64,000 nucleotides of DNA from Halomonas sp. UBA3074 (GTDB lineage: Bacteria > Pseudomonadota > Gammaproteobacteria > Pseudomonadales > Halomonadaceae), in NCBI RefSeq assembly GCF_002366715.1, contig NZ_DFBS01000003.1:50975-114974 (forward strand). The letters are read 5' to 3'. This document shows positions 42,572 to 51,903 of this stretch, piece after piece. The translations under genes and the position numbers were made by a program. A model generated the notes under the pieces. The model did no database searches, was not told the DNA's origin, and was given only the letters and a program-made list of their open reading frames with translations. The stretch's first letter is position 1, and each line of letters starts with the position of its first letter.

Positions 42572-44068
42572 ATGGAGACCCTCGAATTAATCATTGCCCC
42601 GCTGCGAGATGGTCTCTATACCATCATGATGCCTGTCAGTAACTTTATCTGGAGCTATATTCTTGTCTATCTGCTGCTAGGCGCTGGCCTACTGTTTACC
42701 ATCATGACCAAGGGTATGCAGTTTCGCCTGTTCAGGCACATGGCACACGTAACCTTTACCGCCCGTGGGGCTGGGGATGGCATTAGTGGCTTTCAGGCGT
42801 TTGCCACGTCTATGGCGGCCCGCGTCGGTACCGGCAATCTGGCCGGGGTGGCGCTGGCGCTGTGGATTGGTGGGCCCGGCGCCATATTTTGGATGTGGGT
42901 CACGGCGCTGCTCGGTTTTGCTACTGCGTTTATCGAATCGACGCTGGCGCAGGTGTACAAGCACCGCAATGAAGACGGTGTCTTTCGCGGCGGCCCGGCG
43001 TTTTATATCGAGCGCTGCCTGGGCTGGCGCTGGTTGGGGTCGTTGTTCGCGATATTTTTGATCATTGCCTATGGGCTGGCATTTAATGCGGCGCAATCCA
43101 ATACCATCGCTCAGGGGATGAACGGTGCTTTTGGCATTCCCAATTGGTTAACGGGGGTGGTGATTGCCATCTTGGCCGGTTTCGTGATCTACGGCGGGCT
43201 TAAATCGGTAGCACGGACCGCCGAGAAGATCGTGCCGGTGATGGCCGTTGCCTACCTGCTGGTCGCGCTTTGGATTTTATTTGCCAATCTCTCCGCCGTG
43301 CCCGATATGCTTTCACTGATCGTGATGAGCGCCTTTGGCCTTGGCCCGGCAGTGGGTGGCGCGGCTGGCTATGCGATCAAAGCGGCGATGGAAAACGGCA
43401 TCAAGCGAGGCCTTTTCTCCAACGAGGCGGGCATGGGCTCCACGCCCAACGCGGCGGCCCAAGCAACGGTCAAGCATCCGGCGGCGCAGGGGCTGGTGCA
43501 GTCCTTCGGGGTGTTCGTCGACACCATCGTGATTTGCAGCTGTACCGCGGTTGTCATCCTGCTCTCTGGGGTTTATGAGCGGCTGATGTCGGAGTCCCCA
43601 GGCGACAGCATCGAGGGGATCCAGCTCACTCAGGATGCCATGGTAGATCATCTGGGCGGGTTTGGTGAGATCTTTATCGCGCTGGCGATTCTGTTTTTTG
43701 CCTTTACCTCTATTTTGGCTAACTTCTCTTTCTCGTCGGTCAACATTGAGTTCCTTTTCCGCCGTCATGCTAAAAAAGCAGTGGGCGTGTTCAAGGTGAT
43801 CATTTTGGCCATGGTGCTGCTCGGTTCGGTGGCAGAGCTAAGCGTGGTCTGGGATTTTGCCGACCTGGCGATGGGGCTGATGGCCACCACAAACCTGTTT
43901 GCTATTCTGTTCATGGCGCCCATCGCGGTCTCCGTGCTGAGGGATTACGAGCGCCAGCGGCGTGAAGGTATTGAAGAGCCGCTCTTCGACCCTGCCATAT
44001 TGAAACGGCCTGAACTAGTGGATGCCGATGTGTGGCCAGTGAAAGAAGCCACGGAAGAAAAACGATAA
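42572..44068 (+). CDS. Alanine/glycine:cation symporter (AGCS family)
   Basis: A 498-residue membrane carrier with about eleven helices. The family signature AARVGTGNLAGVALAL lies near residue 82, FRGGPAFYIERCLG near 140, and the second conserved stretch NEAGMGSTPNAAAQATVKHPAAQGLVQ near 288 (shortened: EAGMGSTPNAAA). It imports alanine or glycine with Na+. TGGAGAG precedes the ATG. A hairpin lies just after the stop. Confidence 0.9.
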   Translation: METLELIIAPLRDGLYTIMMPVSNFIWSYILVYLLLGAGLLFTIMTKGMQFRLFRHMAHVTFTARGAGDGISGFQAFATSMAARVGTGNLAGVALALWIGGPGAIFWMWVTALLGFATAFIESTLAQVYKHRNEDGVFRGGPAFYIERCLGWRWLGSLFAIFLIIAYGLAFNAAQSNTIAQGMNGAFGIPNWLTGVVIAILAGFVIYGGLKSVARTAEKIVPVMAVAYLLVALWILFANLSAVPDMLSLIVMSAFGLGPAVGGAAGYAIKAAMENGIKRGLFSNEAGMGSTPNAAAQATVKHPAAQGLVQSFGVFVDTIVICSCTAVVILLSGVYERLMSESPGDSIEGIQLTQDAMVDHLGGFGEIFIALAILFFAFTSILANFSFSSVNIEFLFRRHAKKAVGVFKVIILAMVLLGSVAELSVVWDFADLAMGLMATTNLFAILFMAPIAVSVLRDYERQRREGIEEPLFDPAILKRPELVDADVWPVKEATEEKR

Positions 44069-44081
44069 CCAGGGGTTACCA

Positions 44082-44111
44082 GCGGCCTTTCAGCGACAGC
44101 TGAAGGGCCGC
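44082..44111. terminator. Hairpin between convergent AGCS and MocR genes
   Basis: GCGGCCTTTCAGC pairs with GCTGAAGGGCCGC (one G-T pair) around a 4-base loop, 13 bases after the symporter stop. No strong T tract on the plus strand. Confidence 0.65.
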
Positions 44112-44115
44112 ATCA

Positions 44116-45510
44116 CTAAGGCTTACTAGCCGCTTCGATAAACCCTTTGGCTCTTGGGTCCTGCAGGTAGGCAACGTTAAGGCGAAGCCAGGGGGTGGCT
44201 TGATGGTCGGCAAAGAACAGATGCCCCGGTGACAGCGTCACCTCCCACTGGTCGGCTAGCGCGGTAAGTGCCTCTGGCGTCATCCTGGCCGGAGGCTTGG
44301 CCCACACAAACATCCCTCCCGCCGGTTCGGTATAAATCTCCCACTGCGTCTTTTTAAGCAGGGCGAGCGCCAGTGCCATTTCACTAGAAAGCTTGGTGCG
44401 CAGCCGCTCTGTCAGCTTTCTATAACTCCCGTTGAGCAACATGGTGGTGACGACTTGCTCTGCAAAGCGCGATGCGGAAATGCTGGTCAGCATCTTGATA
44501 TCGACCAAGCGTTGCACCAGTGAGGACGGGGCGGCGATAAAGCCGACCCGCAGCGAAGAAGAGAGACTTTTTGAAAAACTGCCAAGGTAGAGCACCCGGT
44601 TCAAGCCGTCTAACGCGGCAAGGCGTGTCGTCGGCGTGTGCTGAAAATCCGCATAGATATCGTCTTCAACAACCTGAAAATCGTGCTGGTCAGCGAGCTG
44701 TAACACTCGGTGCGCCACCGCCGGTGCGAGAGTACTACCGGTTGGGTTATGAAATACGCTGTTAATATAGAAAAGTTTGGGCTGATACTGCGCTAATAGC
44801 GCTTCCAAACGCTCAATATCAGGCCCATCGGCCAAGCGCGGCACGCCAATCACGCGAATGCGCTGCAAGTGCAGTAGGCCGAACAGGTTGTAATAACCCG
44901 GTGATTCCACGAACACCACATCGCCGGGCTCAAGCAGCATTCTTACCAATAAATCCAGCGAATGACTGCCGCCGCCGGTCATCACGATTTGCTGGGCGTC
45001 GGCATGCATCGCTAATGGTCGCAGGCGCTCTTGGATCAAGCGGCGTAAGTCTTCAGGCCCCTGCGGCGTGCTGTATTCGAAAATTCCCGAGCGGCTTTTA
45101 CGTGCCACCTGACGGATGGCATGGGTCAGGTCATCGCCCTCTCGCCAGTGGCTGGGAAGCCAGCCGCAGCCAAGCTTCAACGTGTGCTCGTTGGCACTAA
45201 AGAGCCCCCACAGGCCATTGGTAACCTCTTCCAGCGCGCTAGCAACGGACGGTTGCGCGGTCAATGAGGCACTACTTTCGGCAACGTAAAAACCTGAACC
45301 GGGCCGTGAACGCACCAATCCCGCCGCAATCAGGCGCTCATAAGCGTCTATAACCGCATTACGGCTAATTTGGTGGGTGGCTGCCAAGCTGCGAATGGAG
45401 GGTAAACGATGGCCGCCACCCGCGCCGTGGGCAGCAATCCAAGCGCTGATGCCCGCTTCAACCTGCTGCGCGATGGGAGTCGGCGAGTCGCGGTTAACCT
45501 CAAGTTTCAT
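44116..45510 (-). CDS. MocR/PdxR-type GntR regulator with aminotransferase domain
   Basis: A 464-residue fusion. An N-terminal GntR winged helix (HRLPSIRSLA, SRNAVIDAYERL) is joined to a fold-type I aminotransferase domain containing TGGGSHSLDLL, FHNPTGSTLA, VEDDIYADFQ and the PLP lysine in LGSFSKSLSSSLRVGF. These regulators sense PLP or an amino-acid-PLP adduct. The MFS exporter gene is divergent, 166 bases away, and is the likely target. The adjacent alanine symporter is another candidate. Confidence 0.9.
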   Translation of the reverse strand: MKLEVNRDSPTPIAQQVEAGISAWIAAHGAGGGHRLPSIRSLAATHQISRNAVIDAYERLIAAGLVRSRPGSGFYVAESSASLTAQPSVASALEEVTNGLWGLFSANEHTLKLGCGWLPSHWREGDDLTHAIRQVARKSRSGIFEYSTPQGPEDLRRLIQERLRPLAMHADAQQIVMTGGGSHSLDLLVRMLLEPGDVVFVESPGYYNLFGLLHLQRIRVIGVPRLADGPDIERLEALLAQYQPKLFYINSVFHNPTGSTLAPAVAHRVLQLADQHDFQVVEDDIYADFQHTPTTRLAALDGLNRVLYLGSFSKSLSSSLRVGFIAAPSSLVQRLVDIKMLTSISASRFAEQVVTTMLLNGSYRKLTERLRTKLSSEMALALALLKKTQWEIYTEPAGGMFVWAKPPARMTPEALTALADQWEVTLSPGHLFFADHQATPWLRLNVAYLQDPRAKGFIEAASKP

Positions 45511-45676
45511 AGCGGGCCCTGTGGTTCAAAACGGTGCGGTTCACAACGGCATGGCTCACAACTGTTCGCTAAAAGGGCGAAACAGTGTCTGCATAATGGT
45601 GGTTAAGTGTACCTTACCGTTGCGCGGCAAGCGTGCGAGCTTAGCGGTTCACTGACTGATTTATTTAGGACCTTCT

Positions 45677-46855
45677 ATGAGCCGCTCTGACAATCGCGCT
45701 AACCATCGCCGGCCTGCCGCCTGCCTGGCTTTTGCTCTGTGCATGATCACTACCGCGGTCAATTTACAGGCCCCGCTTTACGATGCACTCGCGGCGCGCG
45801 ATGGGGTGGGAGTGGGGGCAACGACTATCGCCTTTGCCTGTTATGTGGCGGGCGTTTTGCCGGTGCTGCTCGGTTTAAACGGCTTGGCAGATCGGGTGGG
45901 GCGCAAGCCATTGATCATTACCGCGCTGCTGTTAAGTCTGATGGCGACAGCGTTGACGTTGCTGGCGCCAACGTTATTGGCAGTGGGGGTGGCTCGATTT
46001 CTATTAGGCGTCAGTATGGGGTTAACGTCGGCAGTGGCGCCGGCGTACATGCAACTATTAGTGGGCAAAGCGGATAATCGCATCGCTACGAACAGAGTGA
46101 CGGCCAGCACTTCTCTCGGGTTTGGCCTGGGGGCCGCGGTGACTAGCCTGTTTCTCTTTCATTCGCCCAGCGTGACGCCGCCTAGCCTGTGGCTTTACTT
46201 GGTTGCTGCCACGCTGGCGCTCATCGTGGTCGCTCCCTTAGCGGATAGCCCGCCGGAAACCACCAAACGCTCGTTGCTGCGTCTGTCCAGCTACCCGCCA
46301 GGCGCATTCGCCTTTGGCTTGGCTATTTTGCTGGCGTGGGCGACCGTTGGGCTGGTCATCGCGATACTCCCCTCGGCGTTGCAGCGCCACGGCTTATCGT
46401 CCTGGAGCGGGTTTGCCACCTTCGGTATTTGCAGCGGCGGGGTGCTGTTTCAGCCTTGGGCCAGAAAGTACACACCGCGAAACGCTACGTTGCTGGGATT
46501 ACTGATCCTGCCGATCGCTTATGCACTCATCGCCTGGGGCGCCGTGCAAGGCTCTCTGGCAGCGGTGCTGCTGGGCACGGTGGCTGCCAGCAGCGCCTGC
46601 TATGGATTTATCTACCTAGGGGGGCTGAGCGGCGTATTGGCAACGGCCGGTGCGGCTGCGTCCCAGGCCAGTGCGGGCTATTTTTTACTGGCCTATATTG
46701 GCTTCAGCCTGCCGGTGATTACCACCGGCATACTCATCGATACGGTGGGCCATACCCTGGCACTAACGCTGTTTGGATGTGCGCTCTTGTGTGGTGTGAT
46801 CACGACGATGATTTTGCTGCGCAGGGCGTCTGTGATTGACGGGCACGCACGCTAG
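45677..46855 (+). CDS. MFS transporter
   Basis: A 392-residue membrane protein with twelve predicted helices. The loop 2-3 motif GLADRVGRKPLIITALL is the MFS motif A, and the fold continues with LLGVSMGLTSAVAPAYMQLL. The substrate is unknown. It is divergent from a MocR-type regulator, which suggests control by it. AGGA precedes the ATG. Its TAG stop shares the four bases CTAG (46852-46855) with the stop codon of the convergent cation transporter gene. Confidence 0.85.
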   Translation: MSRSDNRANHRRPAACLAFALCMITTAVNLQAPLYDALAARDGVGVGATTIAFACYVAGVLPVLLGLNGLADRVGRKPLIITALLLSLMATALTLLAPTLLAVGVARFLLGVSMGLTSAVAPAYMQLLVGKADNRIATNRVTASTSLGFGLGAAVTSLFLFHSPSVTPPSLWLYLVAATLALIVVAPLADSPPETTKRSLLRLSSYPPGAFAFGLAILLAWATVGLVIAILPSALQRHGLSSWSGFATFGICSGGVLFQPWARKYTPRNATLLGLLILPIAYALIAWGAVQGSLAAVLLGTVAASSACYGFIYLGGLSGVLATAGAAASQASAGYFLLAYIGFSLPVITTGILIDTVGHTLALTLFGCALLCGVITTMILLRRASVIDGHAR

Positions 46856-47802
46856 CCTTTTTCTACCAATAACCCACAAGAGGGGGCCGCCCAGCGCGTG
46901 TCGGCGGTAAATACCACGTCGCAGACCACCGGCGAGTAGTCGCGGCGCACTTCGTCATCGATACGTTGGCGCAACAAGTCTTGGTTCGCCAAGGTCGTTT
47001 CAGGATGTGATTTAGGCAGTACCACGTGGACGATTACGTAGAGCAGGCGACCAGGGCGCACCATGCGTACGCGCACCTCTTGCGTGTCGATATCCGCCAG
47101 GCCGCGCGCCACCGCTTGGCGCACCGGCTCGGCGACTGCTTCGTCAGGCGTTTTGTTGAGTAGCTCGCTCAACGCTTGAGACGCCATGCGCACAGGCACG
47201 CCCAAACACAGCACTACCACCGCGATTACCAGCACGGAATCCACATAGGGAAGAATGGTCCGCCAGCCCAAGTGCTCAAACAGCATCACCAGACAAAAGG
47301 CCGCTAACACCGCGGCAGAAATAACGCTGTTGACCAGCCAATTCAACTTATCTGCCGCCACCAAAGGGCTACTCACATGACGCTGGCTGCGGTGCATGAC
47401 CCAGGCAGTCAGTGAACAAGCCACGGTGGCAAATAGTGCGTAAAGCACCGCTAAGCCCGCCGCGATCTCACGGCCGCCGGTCAGCAGGGCAGCAATGGCA
47501 TCGACGAGCGCAAAGATAGAAACGCCTAGGATCAGGAGCCCTTTGCAGAGGTTCACCAGCGACTCAAAGTAGCTGTAACCAAAAGGGTACGACGCGCTGT
47601 CCGGTCGGCTGGCTAGCTTGCTGACTTTAATGGTCACCAGGGCAACGCTGAAATAGATCAGATTGAACAACCCATCCAGCAGAATGGCTTGGGAGTTGGA
47701 GGCCAGCGTGGCCACGATACCGGCACAGCCGATAAGCAATGCCATCAAGGCGGAAAATGCCAACGTACTCGACTCTTTCTTCACGAACGCTTCTGCTCCC
47801 AT
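46852..47802 (-). CDS. Cation diffusion facilitator family transporter
   Basis: A 316-residue protein with six helices and a C-terminal cytoplasmic domain. LDGLFNLIYFSVALVTIKVS is the helix 2 signature and YPFGYSYFESLVNL the conserved loop of the CDF superfamily; helix 5 has DKLNWLVNSVISA and helix 6 PYVDSVLVI with its Asp. The usual HxxxD zinc site of helix 2/5 is replaced by DxxxN and NxxxN, so the metal may not be zinc. The ATG at 47802 is preferred because it begins just before the first helix; ATG 47835 is possible. Confidence 0.82.
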   Translation of the reverse strand: MGAEAFVKKESSTLAFSALMALLIGCAGIVATLASNSQAILLDGLFNLIYFSVALVTIKVSKLASRPDSASYPFGYSYFESLVNLCKGLLILGVSIFALVDAIAALLTGGREIAAGLAVLYALFATVACSLTAWVMHRSQRHVSSPLVAADKLNWLVNSVISAAVLAAFCLVMLFEHLGWRTILPYVDSVLVIAVVVLCLGVPVRMASQALSELLNKTPDEAVAEPVRQAVARGLADIDTQEVRVRMVRPGRLLYVIVHVVLPKSHPETTLANQDLLRQRIDDEVRRDYSPVVCDVVFTADTRWAAPSCGLLVEKG

Positions 47803-47982
47803 GTTTGCTGAATAAGAGGCTGGCAAGCATAGCAATATCGTTGATCGTCATGTCAGTGTTTTTGTTTATCGCTAACCCATAAGCGGTCAAGGAGCAGCCT
47901 GTTTGGCAATGCATGAAACGTTGTACTAGCTTTGTATGACATCTTTTCAATGTATGCCATAGCGACCAGGAGGGTGATGTAC

Positions 47983-48819
47983 ATGCCGTTTTTAAATGCG
48001 GGAGCAGAGAAAGGAACACCTGTCGAGCTTTACTACGAGGTGCGCGGGGCGGGTAAGCCCGTGGTGCTGATTCATGGCTGGCCGTTAAGTGGCCGCTCGT
48101 GGGAGCAGCAGGTGCCCGCGCTGGTGGAAGCAGGCTACAAAGTCATTACATATGATCGCCGTGGGTTTGGTTGGTCGACCCAGGCAGACGGTGGGTACGA
48201 TTACGATACGCTGGCATCAGATTTGAAGAAACTAATCGATGCCCTGGACTTGAACGAGGCTACTTTGGTGGGGTTCTCCATGGGTGGCGGTGAAGTGGCC
48301 CGTTACCTCTCAAGCTATGGCACCGGCCGAGTGAGTAAAGCGGTGTTTGCCGCTGCGGTGCCACCCTACTTGTATAAAGCGGATGATAATCCCGAAGGCG
48401 GTCTGGATGACGCCACCATTAACCAGTTCCTGGAAGGCGTGAAAGGTGATCGTCTTGCGTTTCTGGAAGATTTTACCAAGAACTTTTTCGCTGCCGGTGA
48501 GCGCAGCGATTTAATCAGTGAACCCAACCGTCAGTACCACCGCGATATAGCGGCGTTTGCCTCTCCGCAAGCGACCTATGAGTGTATCAAGGCGTTTAGC
48601 TATACCGACTTCCGCGAAGACCTGCCCAAGATCGATATTCCCACCCTGGTACTGCACGGCGACTCAGATGGCATCGTGCCGTTTGAAGTCAGTGGCAAGC
48701 GATCCCAAGAGCTGCTGCCTAATGCCAAAACGGAGGTGATTAAAGGCGGCCCTCACGGCCTGAATGCTACACACGCTGAGGAGTTTAACCGGGCGCTGAT
48801 CACCTTTCTGGATAGCTAA
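47983..48819 (+). CDS. Alpha/beta hydrolase, non-heme haloperoxidase/arylesterase type
   Basis: A 278-residue protein. VVLIHGWPLSGRSWE (oxyanion loop), TYDRRGFGWS, GFSMGGGEVARYL (nucleophile Ser near residue 99), VLHGDSDGIVPFE (acid) and GGPHGLNATH (His) are the hallmark motifs of cofactor-free chloroperoxidases and related aryl esterases. The true physiological substrate is probably an ester or lactone. AGGAGGG lies eight bases before ATG 47983; ATG 47977 would be too close. Confidence 0.88.
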   Translation: MPFLNAGAEKGTPVELYYEVRGAGKPVVLIHGWPLSGRSWEQQVPALVEAGYKVITYDRRGFGWSTQADGGYDYDTLASDLKKLIDALDLNEATLVGFSMGGGEVARYLSSYGTGRVSKAVFAAAVPPYLYKADDNPEGGLDDATINQFLEGVKGDRLAFLEDFTKNFFAAGERSDLISEPNRQYHRDIAAFASPQATYECIKAFSYTDFREDLPKIDIPTLVLHGDSDGIVPFEVSGKRSQELLPNAKTEVIKGGPHGLNATHAEEFNRALITFLDS

Positions 48820-48886
48820 GTCACCACTGAATAGACGTGCGAAAAAGAAGAATGAAATAGAAGAGTGAAATAGAAGGTGACATTGT

Positions 48887-48914
48887 AAGCGCCGCCTGTT
48901 CAGGCGGCGCTTTT
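48887..48914. terminator. Intrinsic terminator between hydrolase and nirD
   Basis: AAGCGCCGCC pairs with GGCGGCGCTT around TGTTCA and is followed by TTTT on the plus strand. It lies 68 bases after the hydrolase stop and 10 bases past the convergent nirD stop, so it probably serves both. Confidence 0.8.
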
Positions 48915-48923
48915 GATGAGTGA

Positions 48924-49331
48924 TTACCCCTCAATCCAAACCTCTTCCCCGTTAAACTCGATATTCCAGGTACGCAGCTTGACGCTGTCGTCTTCCAGGC
49001 ACTGGCCGTCTTCAAGGCGGAAGTGCTGCTTGTAGACAGGCGAGGCAACGACGGCGGCGCCTTTAAGATCGCCCACAATGCCGCGGGCGATGACGTTGGC
49101 CTTGGAAAAGGGGTCGAAGTGGTCGACGGCGTAAAGCGGGTCGCCTTTGCCTGTTAAACGCTCGCTGGGGAGATAAAATATCGCCACTTGTGCAGGGCCT
49201 TCGGCGGTTTCAATCCAGGCGGCGACGCCCGAAAACTCGACAAGATCGGCCTTAGTGCAGACCTTTTGCCACGTCTTGGTGGTGTGTTCCGCCATGGTAT
49301 CCATCTCTTTTTTGAGTGCCGTTGCGGTCAT
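48924..49331 (-). CDS. nirD: Assimilatory nitrite reductase small subunit
   Basis: A 135-residue Rieske-fold protein (WQKVCTKADLVEF, QVAIFYLP, LYAVDHFDPFSKANVI, RGIVGDLKGAAVVASPVYKQHFRLEDGQCLED; cited as landmarks in short). As in other NirD proteins the cluster-binding Cys/His pairs of true Rieske proteins are missing. It partners NirB in reducing nitrite to ammonia with NAD(P)H. GAGG lies six bases before the ATG. Last gene of the leftward nasB-nirB-nirD unit. Confidence 0.92.
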   Translation of the reverse strand: MTATALKKEMDTMAEHTTKTWQKVCTKADLVEFSGVAAWIETAEGPAQVAIFYLPSERLTGKGDPLYAVDHFDPFSKANVIARGIVGDLKGAAVVASPVYKQHFRLEDGQCLEDDSVKLRTWNIEFNGEEVWIEG

Positions 49332-49377
49332 GGGTTGCCTCGTTTTTATTCAGTGTCAGTGAAATGTTCAGCGTCGC

Positions 49378-51903
49378 TTAAGCGGGCCGTGGCTGGCCGC
49401 GTTCAGACGTCATGATGATCGACGGGTCCGGGCGTTCATCGTTAACGAAGCTGCGGAAGCGCTTGAGTTTTTCCGGATCGCTGATGGAGTCTGACCATTC
49501 GCACTGATAGGTGTCCACCACGGTTTGCATCTGGCGTTCCAACTCGGCATTAATGCCCAGGCTGTCTTCCAGAATTACTTCTTTGAGGTAGTCCAAGCCA
49601 CCGTCGAGATTTTCACGCCATACCGAGGTGCGCTGTAAACGGTCGGCGGTGCGCACATAGAACATCAGGAAGCGGTCAATGGTGCGGTAGAGCTGCTCAT
49701 CATCAAGATCCGTGGCGAACAGTTCGGCGTGGCGCGGGCGCATGCCACCGTTACCGCAAACGTAGAGGTTCCAGCCGTTTTCGGTGGCGATAATGCCAAT
49801 GTCTTTGCTCTGCGCTTCGGCGCATTCGCGCGTGCAGCCGGAAACGCCAAACTTGATCTTATGCGGGGCGCGCAGGCCTTTGTAACGGTTCTCTAATTGA
49901 ATCGCCATGCCAACGCTGTCCTGCACGCCGTAGCGGCACCAGGTACTGCCCACACAGGATTTCACCGTACGCAGCGATTTGCCGTAGGCGTGTCCGGTCT
50001 CGAAGCCTGCTGCAATCAGCTCGCTCCAAATATCCGGCAGGTCTTCCAGGCGGGCGCCAAACAGGTCGATCCGTTGGCCGCCGGTCACCTTGGAATAGAG
50101 GCTGTATTTTTTAGCTACTTCACCCAGGGCAATGAGTTTGTCGGGCGTGATTTCACCCCCTGCCACGCGCGGCACCACCGAGTAAGTGCCGTTTTTCTGC
50201 ATGTTGGCCATAAAGGTGTCGTTGGTATCCTGTAAGGGGATATGCGCCGCATCGGTGATCGGTTCGTTAAAGCAGGAGGCCAGAATAGAGCCCACGGCGG
50301 GCTTGCAGATATCGCAGCCCAAACGGTGGGTGTCGGGGTTGCCGTGTTTTTCAATCAGATCAGTGAAGGTTTTGATGCCTTCGACCCGCACGATGTCGTA
50401 AAGCCCTTGGCGGGTATGGGCGAAGTGTTCGCAAATCGATTTATCGACCTCGACGCCGCGGGCTTCTAGCTCGTGATCTACCACGCTTTTAAGCAGAGCG
50501 GTGCAGCCACCGCAGCCGGTGCTGGCCTTGGTCACGCTTTTGACACCGGCGAGATCGACCGCGCCGTCATCGATAGTGGCGCAGATATCGCCCTTGGTGA
50601 CGTTGTGACAAGAGCAGATGGTAGCGGTTTCAGGCAGCGCACCCGGGCCAAGCGTGGGCGCGGCGCCGCTGCTTTGGGGCAGAATTAGCGAGGCGGGTTC
50701 TTCCGGCAGCTCAATACCGTTGGCGTAGTACTGCAGCAGCGTATCGTAAACGGCGTTGTTGCCCACCAGCATGGCGCCGAGCAGTTTTTTACCGTCACTG
50801 GAAACCACCAGCTTTCGGTACTCCTGCTTGATCGGGTCCAGGTAGCGAAACATCCGCGCGCCGGGGTTCTGGTTGCCATGGGCGTCACCGATCGAGCCGA
50901 CATCCACGCCCAATAGCTTGAGCTTGGTACTCATATCCGCGCCGCCAAAATGGATATCGCCGCCAGTGAGGGTGGAAAGAGCCGCCTTGGCCATTTGGTA
51001 GCCTGGGGCCACAAGCCCGAAAATGCTCTGGTTCCATAGCGCGACTTCACCAATCGCGAGGATCGCCGGGTCGCTGGTAAGACACTGGTTATCCACCACC
51101 ACGCCGCCGCGCTCGCCAATTTCCAGCCCACAGTCCCGGGCCAGCTGGTCGCGCGGGCGAATGCCTGCCGAGAACACGATCAAGTCAGTCTCCAGCACTT
51201 TGTCGTCCTGGAAAACCATGCGGTGGCGGCTCGCATCACCATCTTCAATGCGCTGAGTCGCCCGCTCGGTCAGCACCTGTACGCCCAGCGCTTCGATTTT
51301 TTCGCGCAGTAACTCGCCGCCTTCGTTATCTACCTGCATCGGCATGAGGCGTGAAGCGAACTCCACCACGGCCGTATCAAGATTCAAACCGCGCAGGGCG
51401 TTCGCTGCCTCTAACCCCAATAAACCACCCCCCACAACCACGCCATTAGTGGCGGTTTCAGCCGCGGTGCGTATAGCGTCCAAATCGTCCAGGGTGCGAT
51501 ACACCAGACAGCCTTCGCGATCGTTGCCGGGAATGGGCGGCACAAAGGGGTAAGACCCCGTGGCTAAGACAAGGCGGTCGTAAGGGTAGCGGCCTTGATC
51601 GGTAATCACTTCGTGGGTAGTGCGGTCGATCTCCATCACGCTTTCGCCACTGCGCAGCGCCACGCCGCTAACGTCGTAGTAATCGGCATCACACAGCGCG
51701 AGTGAATCGGCATCGCGGCCACTGAAGTATTCGGACAGGTGCACCCGGTCGTAGGCGCGGTGGCGCTCCTCCCCAAACACGGTGACTTGATAGCGCTCAA
51801 GGGCGCCGTTATCGACGAGCTGTTCGACCAAGTGGTGGCCGACCATGCCGTTACCAATAATAATAAGTTGTTCGGGCGTTGCCGCTGGTTGGGTAGACAT
51901 CAT
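49378..51903 (-). CDS. nirB: Assimilatory nitrite reductase large subunit
   Basis: An 841-residue multidomain enzyme. It has an N-terminal FAD/NAD reductase (IIGNGMVGHHLVEQL; VVGGGLLGLEAANAL), a BFD-like [2Fe-2S] domain (CSCHNV, GCGGC near residues 430-465), then a sulfite/nitrite reductase half with the [4Fe-4S]-siroheme cysteines in CVGSTWC and GCTREC (~645-690). It reduces nitrite to ammonia by six electrons in the cytoplasm. Its ATG overlaps the upstream stop in ATGA, so translation is coupled to the nasB-like gene. Siroheme for it is supplied by the methyltransferase encoded at 56646. Confidence 0.95.
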   Translation of the reverse strand: MMSTQPAATPEQLIIIGNGMVGHHLVEQLVDNGALERYQVTVFGEERHRAYDRVHLSEYFSGRDADSLALCDADYYDVSGVALRSGESVMEIDRTTHEVITDQGRYPYDRLVLATGSYPFVPPIPGNDREGCLVYRTLDDLDAIRTAAETATNGVVVGGGLLGLEAANALRGLNLDTAVVEFASRLMPMQVDNEGGELLREKIEALGVQVLTERATQRIEDGDASRHRMVFQDDKVLETDLIVFSAGIRPRDQLARDCGLEIGERGGVVVDNQCLTSDPAILAIGEVALWNQSIFGLVAPGYQMAKAALSTLTGGDIHFGGADMSTKLKLLGVDVGSIGDAHGNQNPGARMFRYLDPIKQEYRKLVVSSDGKKLLGAMLVGNNAVYDTLLQYYANGIELPEEPASLILPQSSGAAPTLGPGALPETATICSCHNVTKGDICATIDDGAVDLAGVKSVTKASTGCGGCTALLKSVVDHELEARGVEVDKSICEHFAHTRQGLYDIVRVEGIKTFTDLIEKHGNPDTHRLGCDICKPAVGSILASCFNEPITDAAHIPLQDTNDTFMANMQKNGTYSVVPRVAGGEITPDKLIALGEVAKKYSLYSKVTGGQRIDLFGARLEDLPDIWSELIAAGFETGHAYGKSLRTVKSCVGSTWCRYGVQDSVGMAIQLENRYKGLRAPHKIKFGVSGCTRECAEAQSKDIGIIATENGWNLYVCGNGGMRPRHAELFATDLDDEQLYRTIDRFLMFYVRTADRLQRTSVWRENLDGGLDYLKEVILEDSLGINAELERQMQTVVDTYQCEWSDSISDPEKLKRFRSFVNDERPDPSIIMTSERGQPRPA

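Noticed and set aside
47627..48019. A 130-codon minus-strand frame across the CDF start and the hydrolase promoter
   Set aside because: It overlaps the N-terminus of the CDF gene in another frame and shows no domain; the intergenic part is better explained as promoter.
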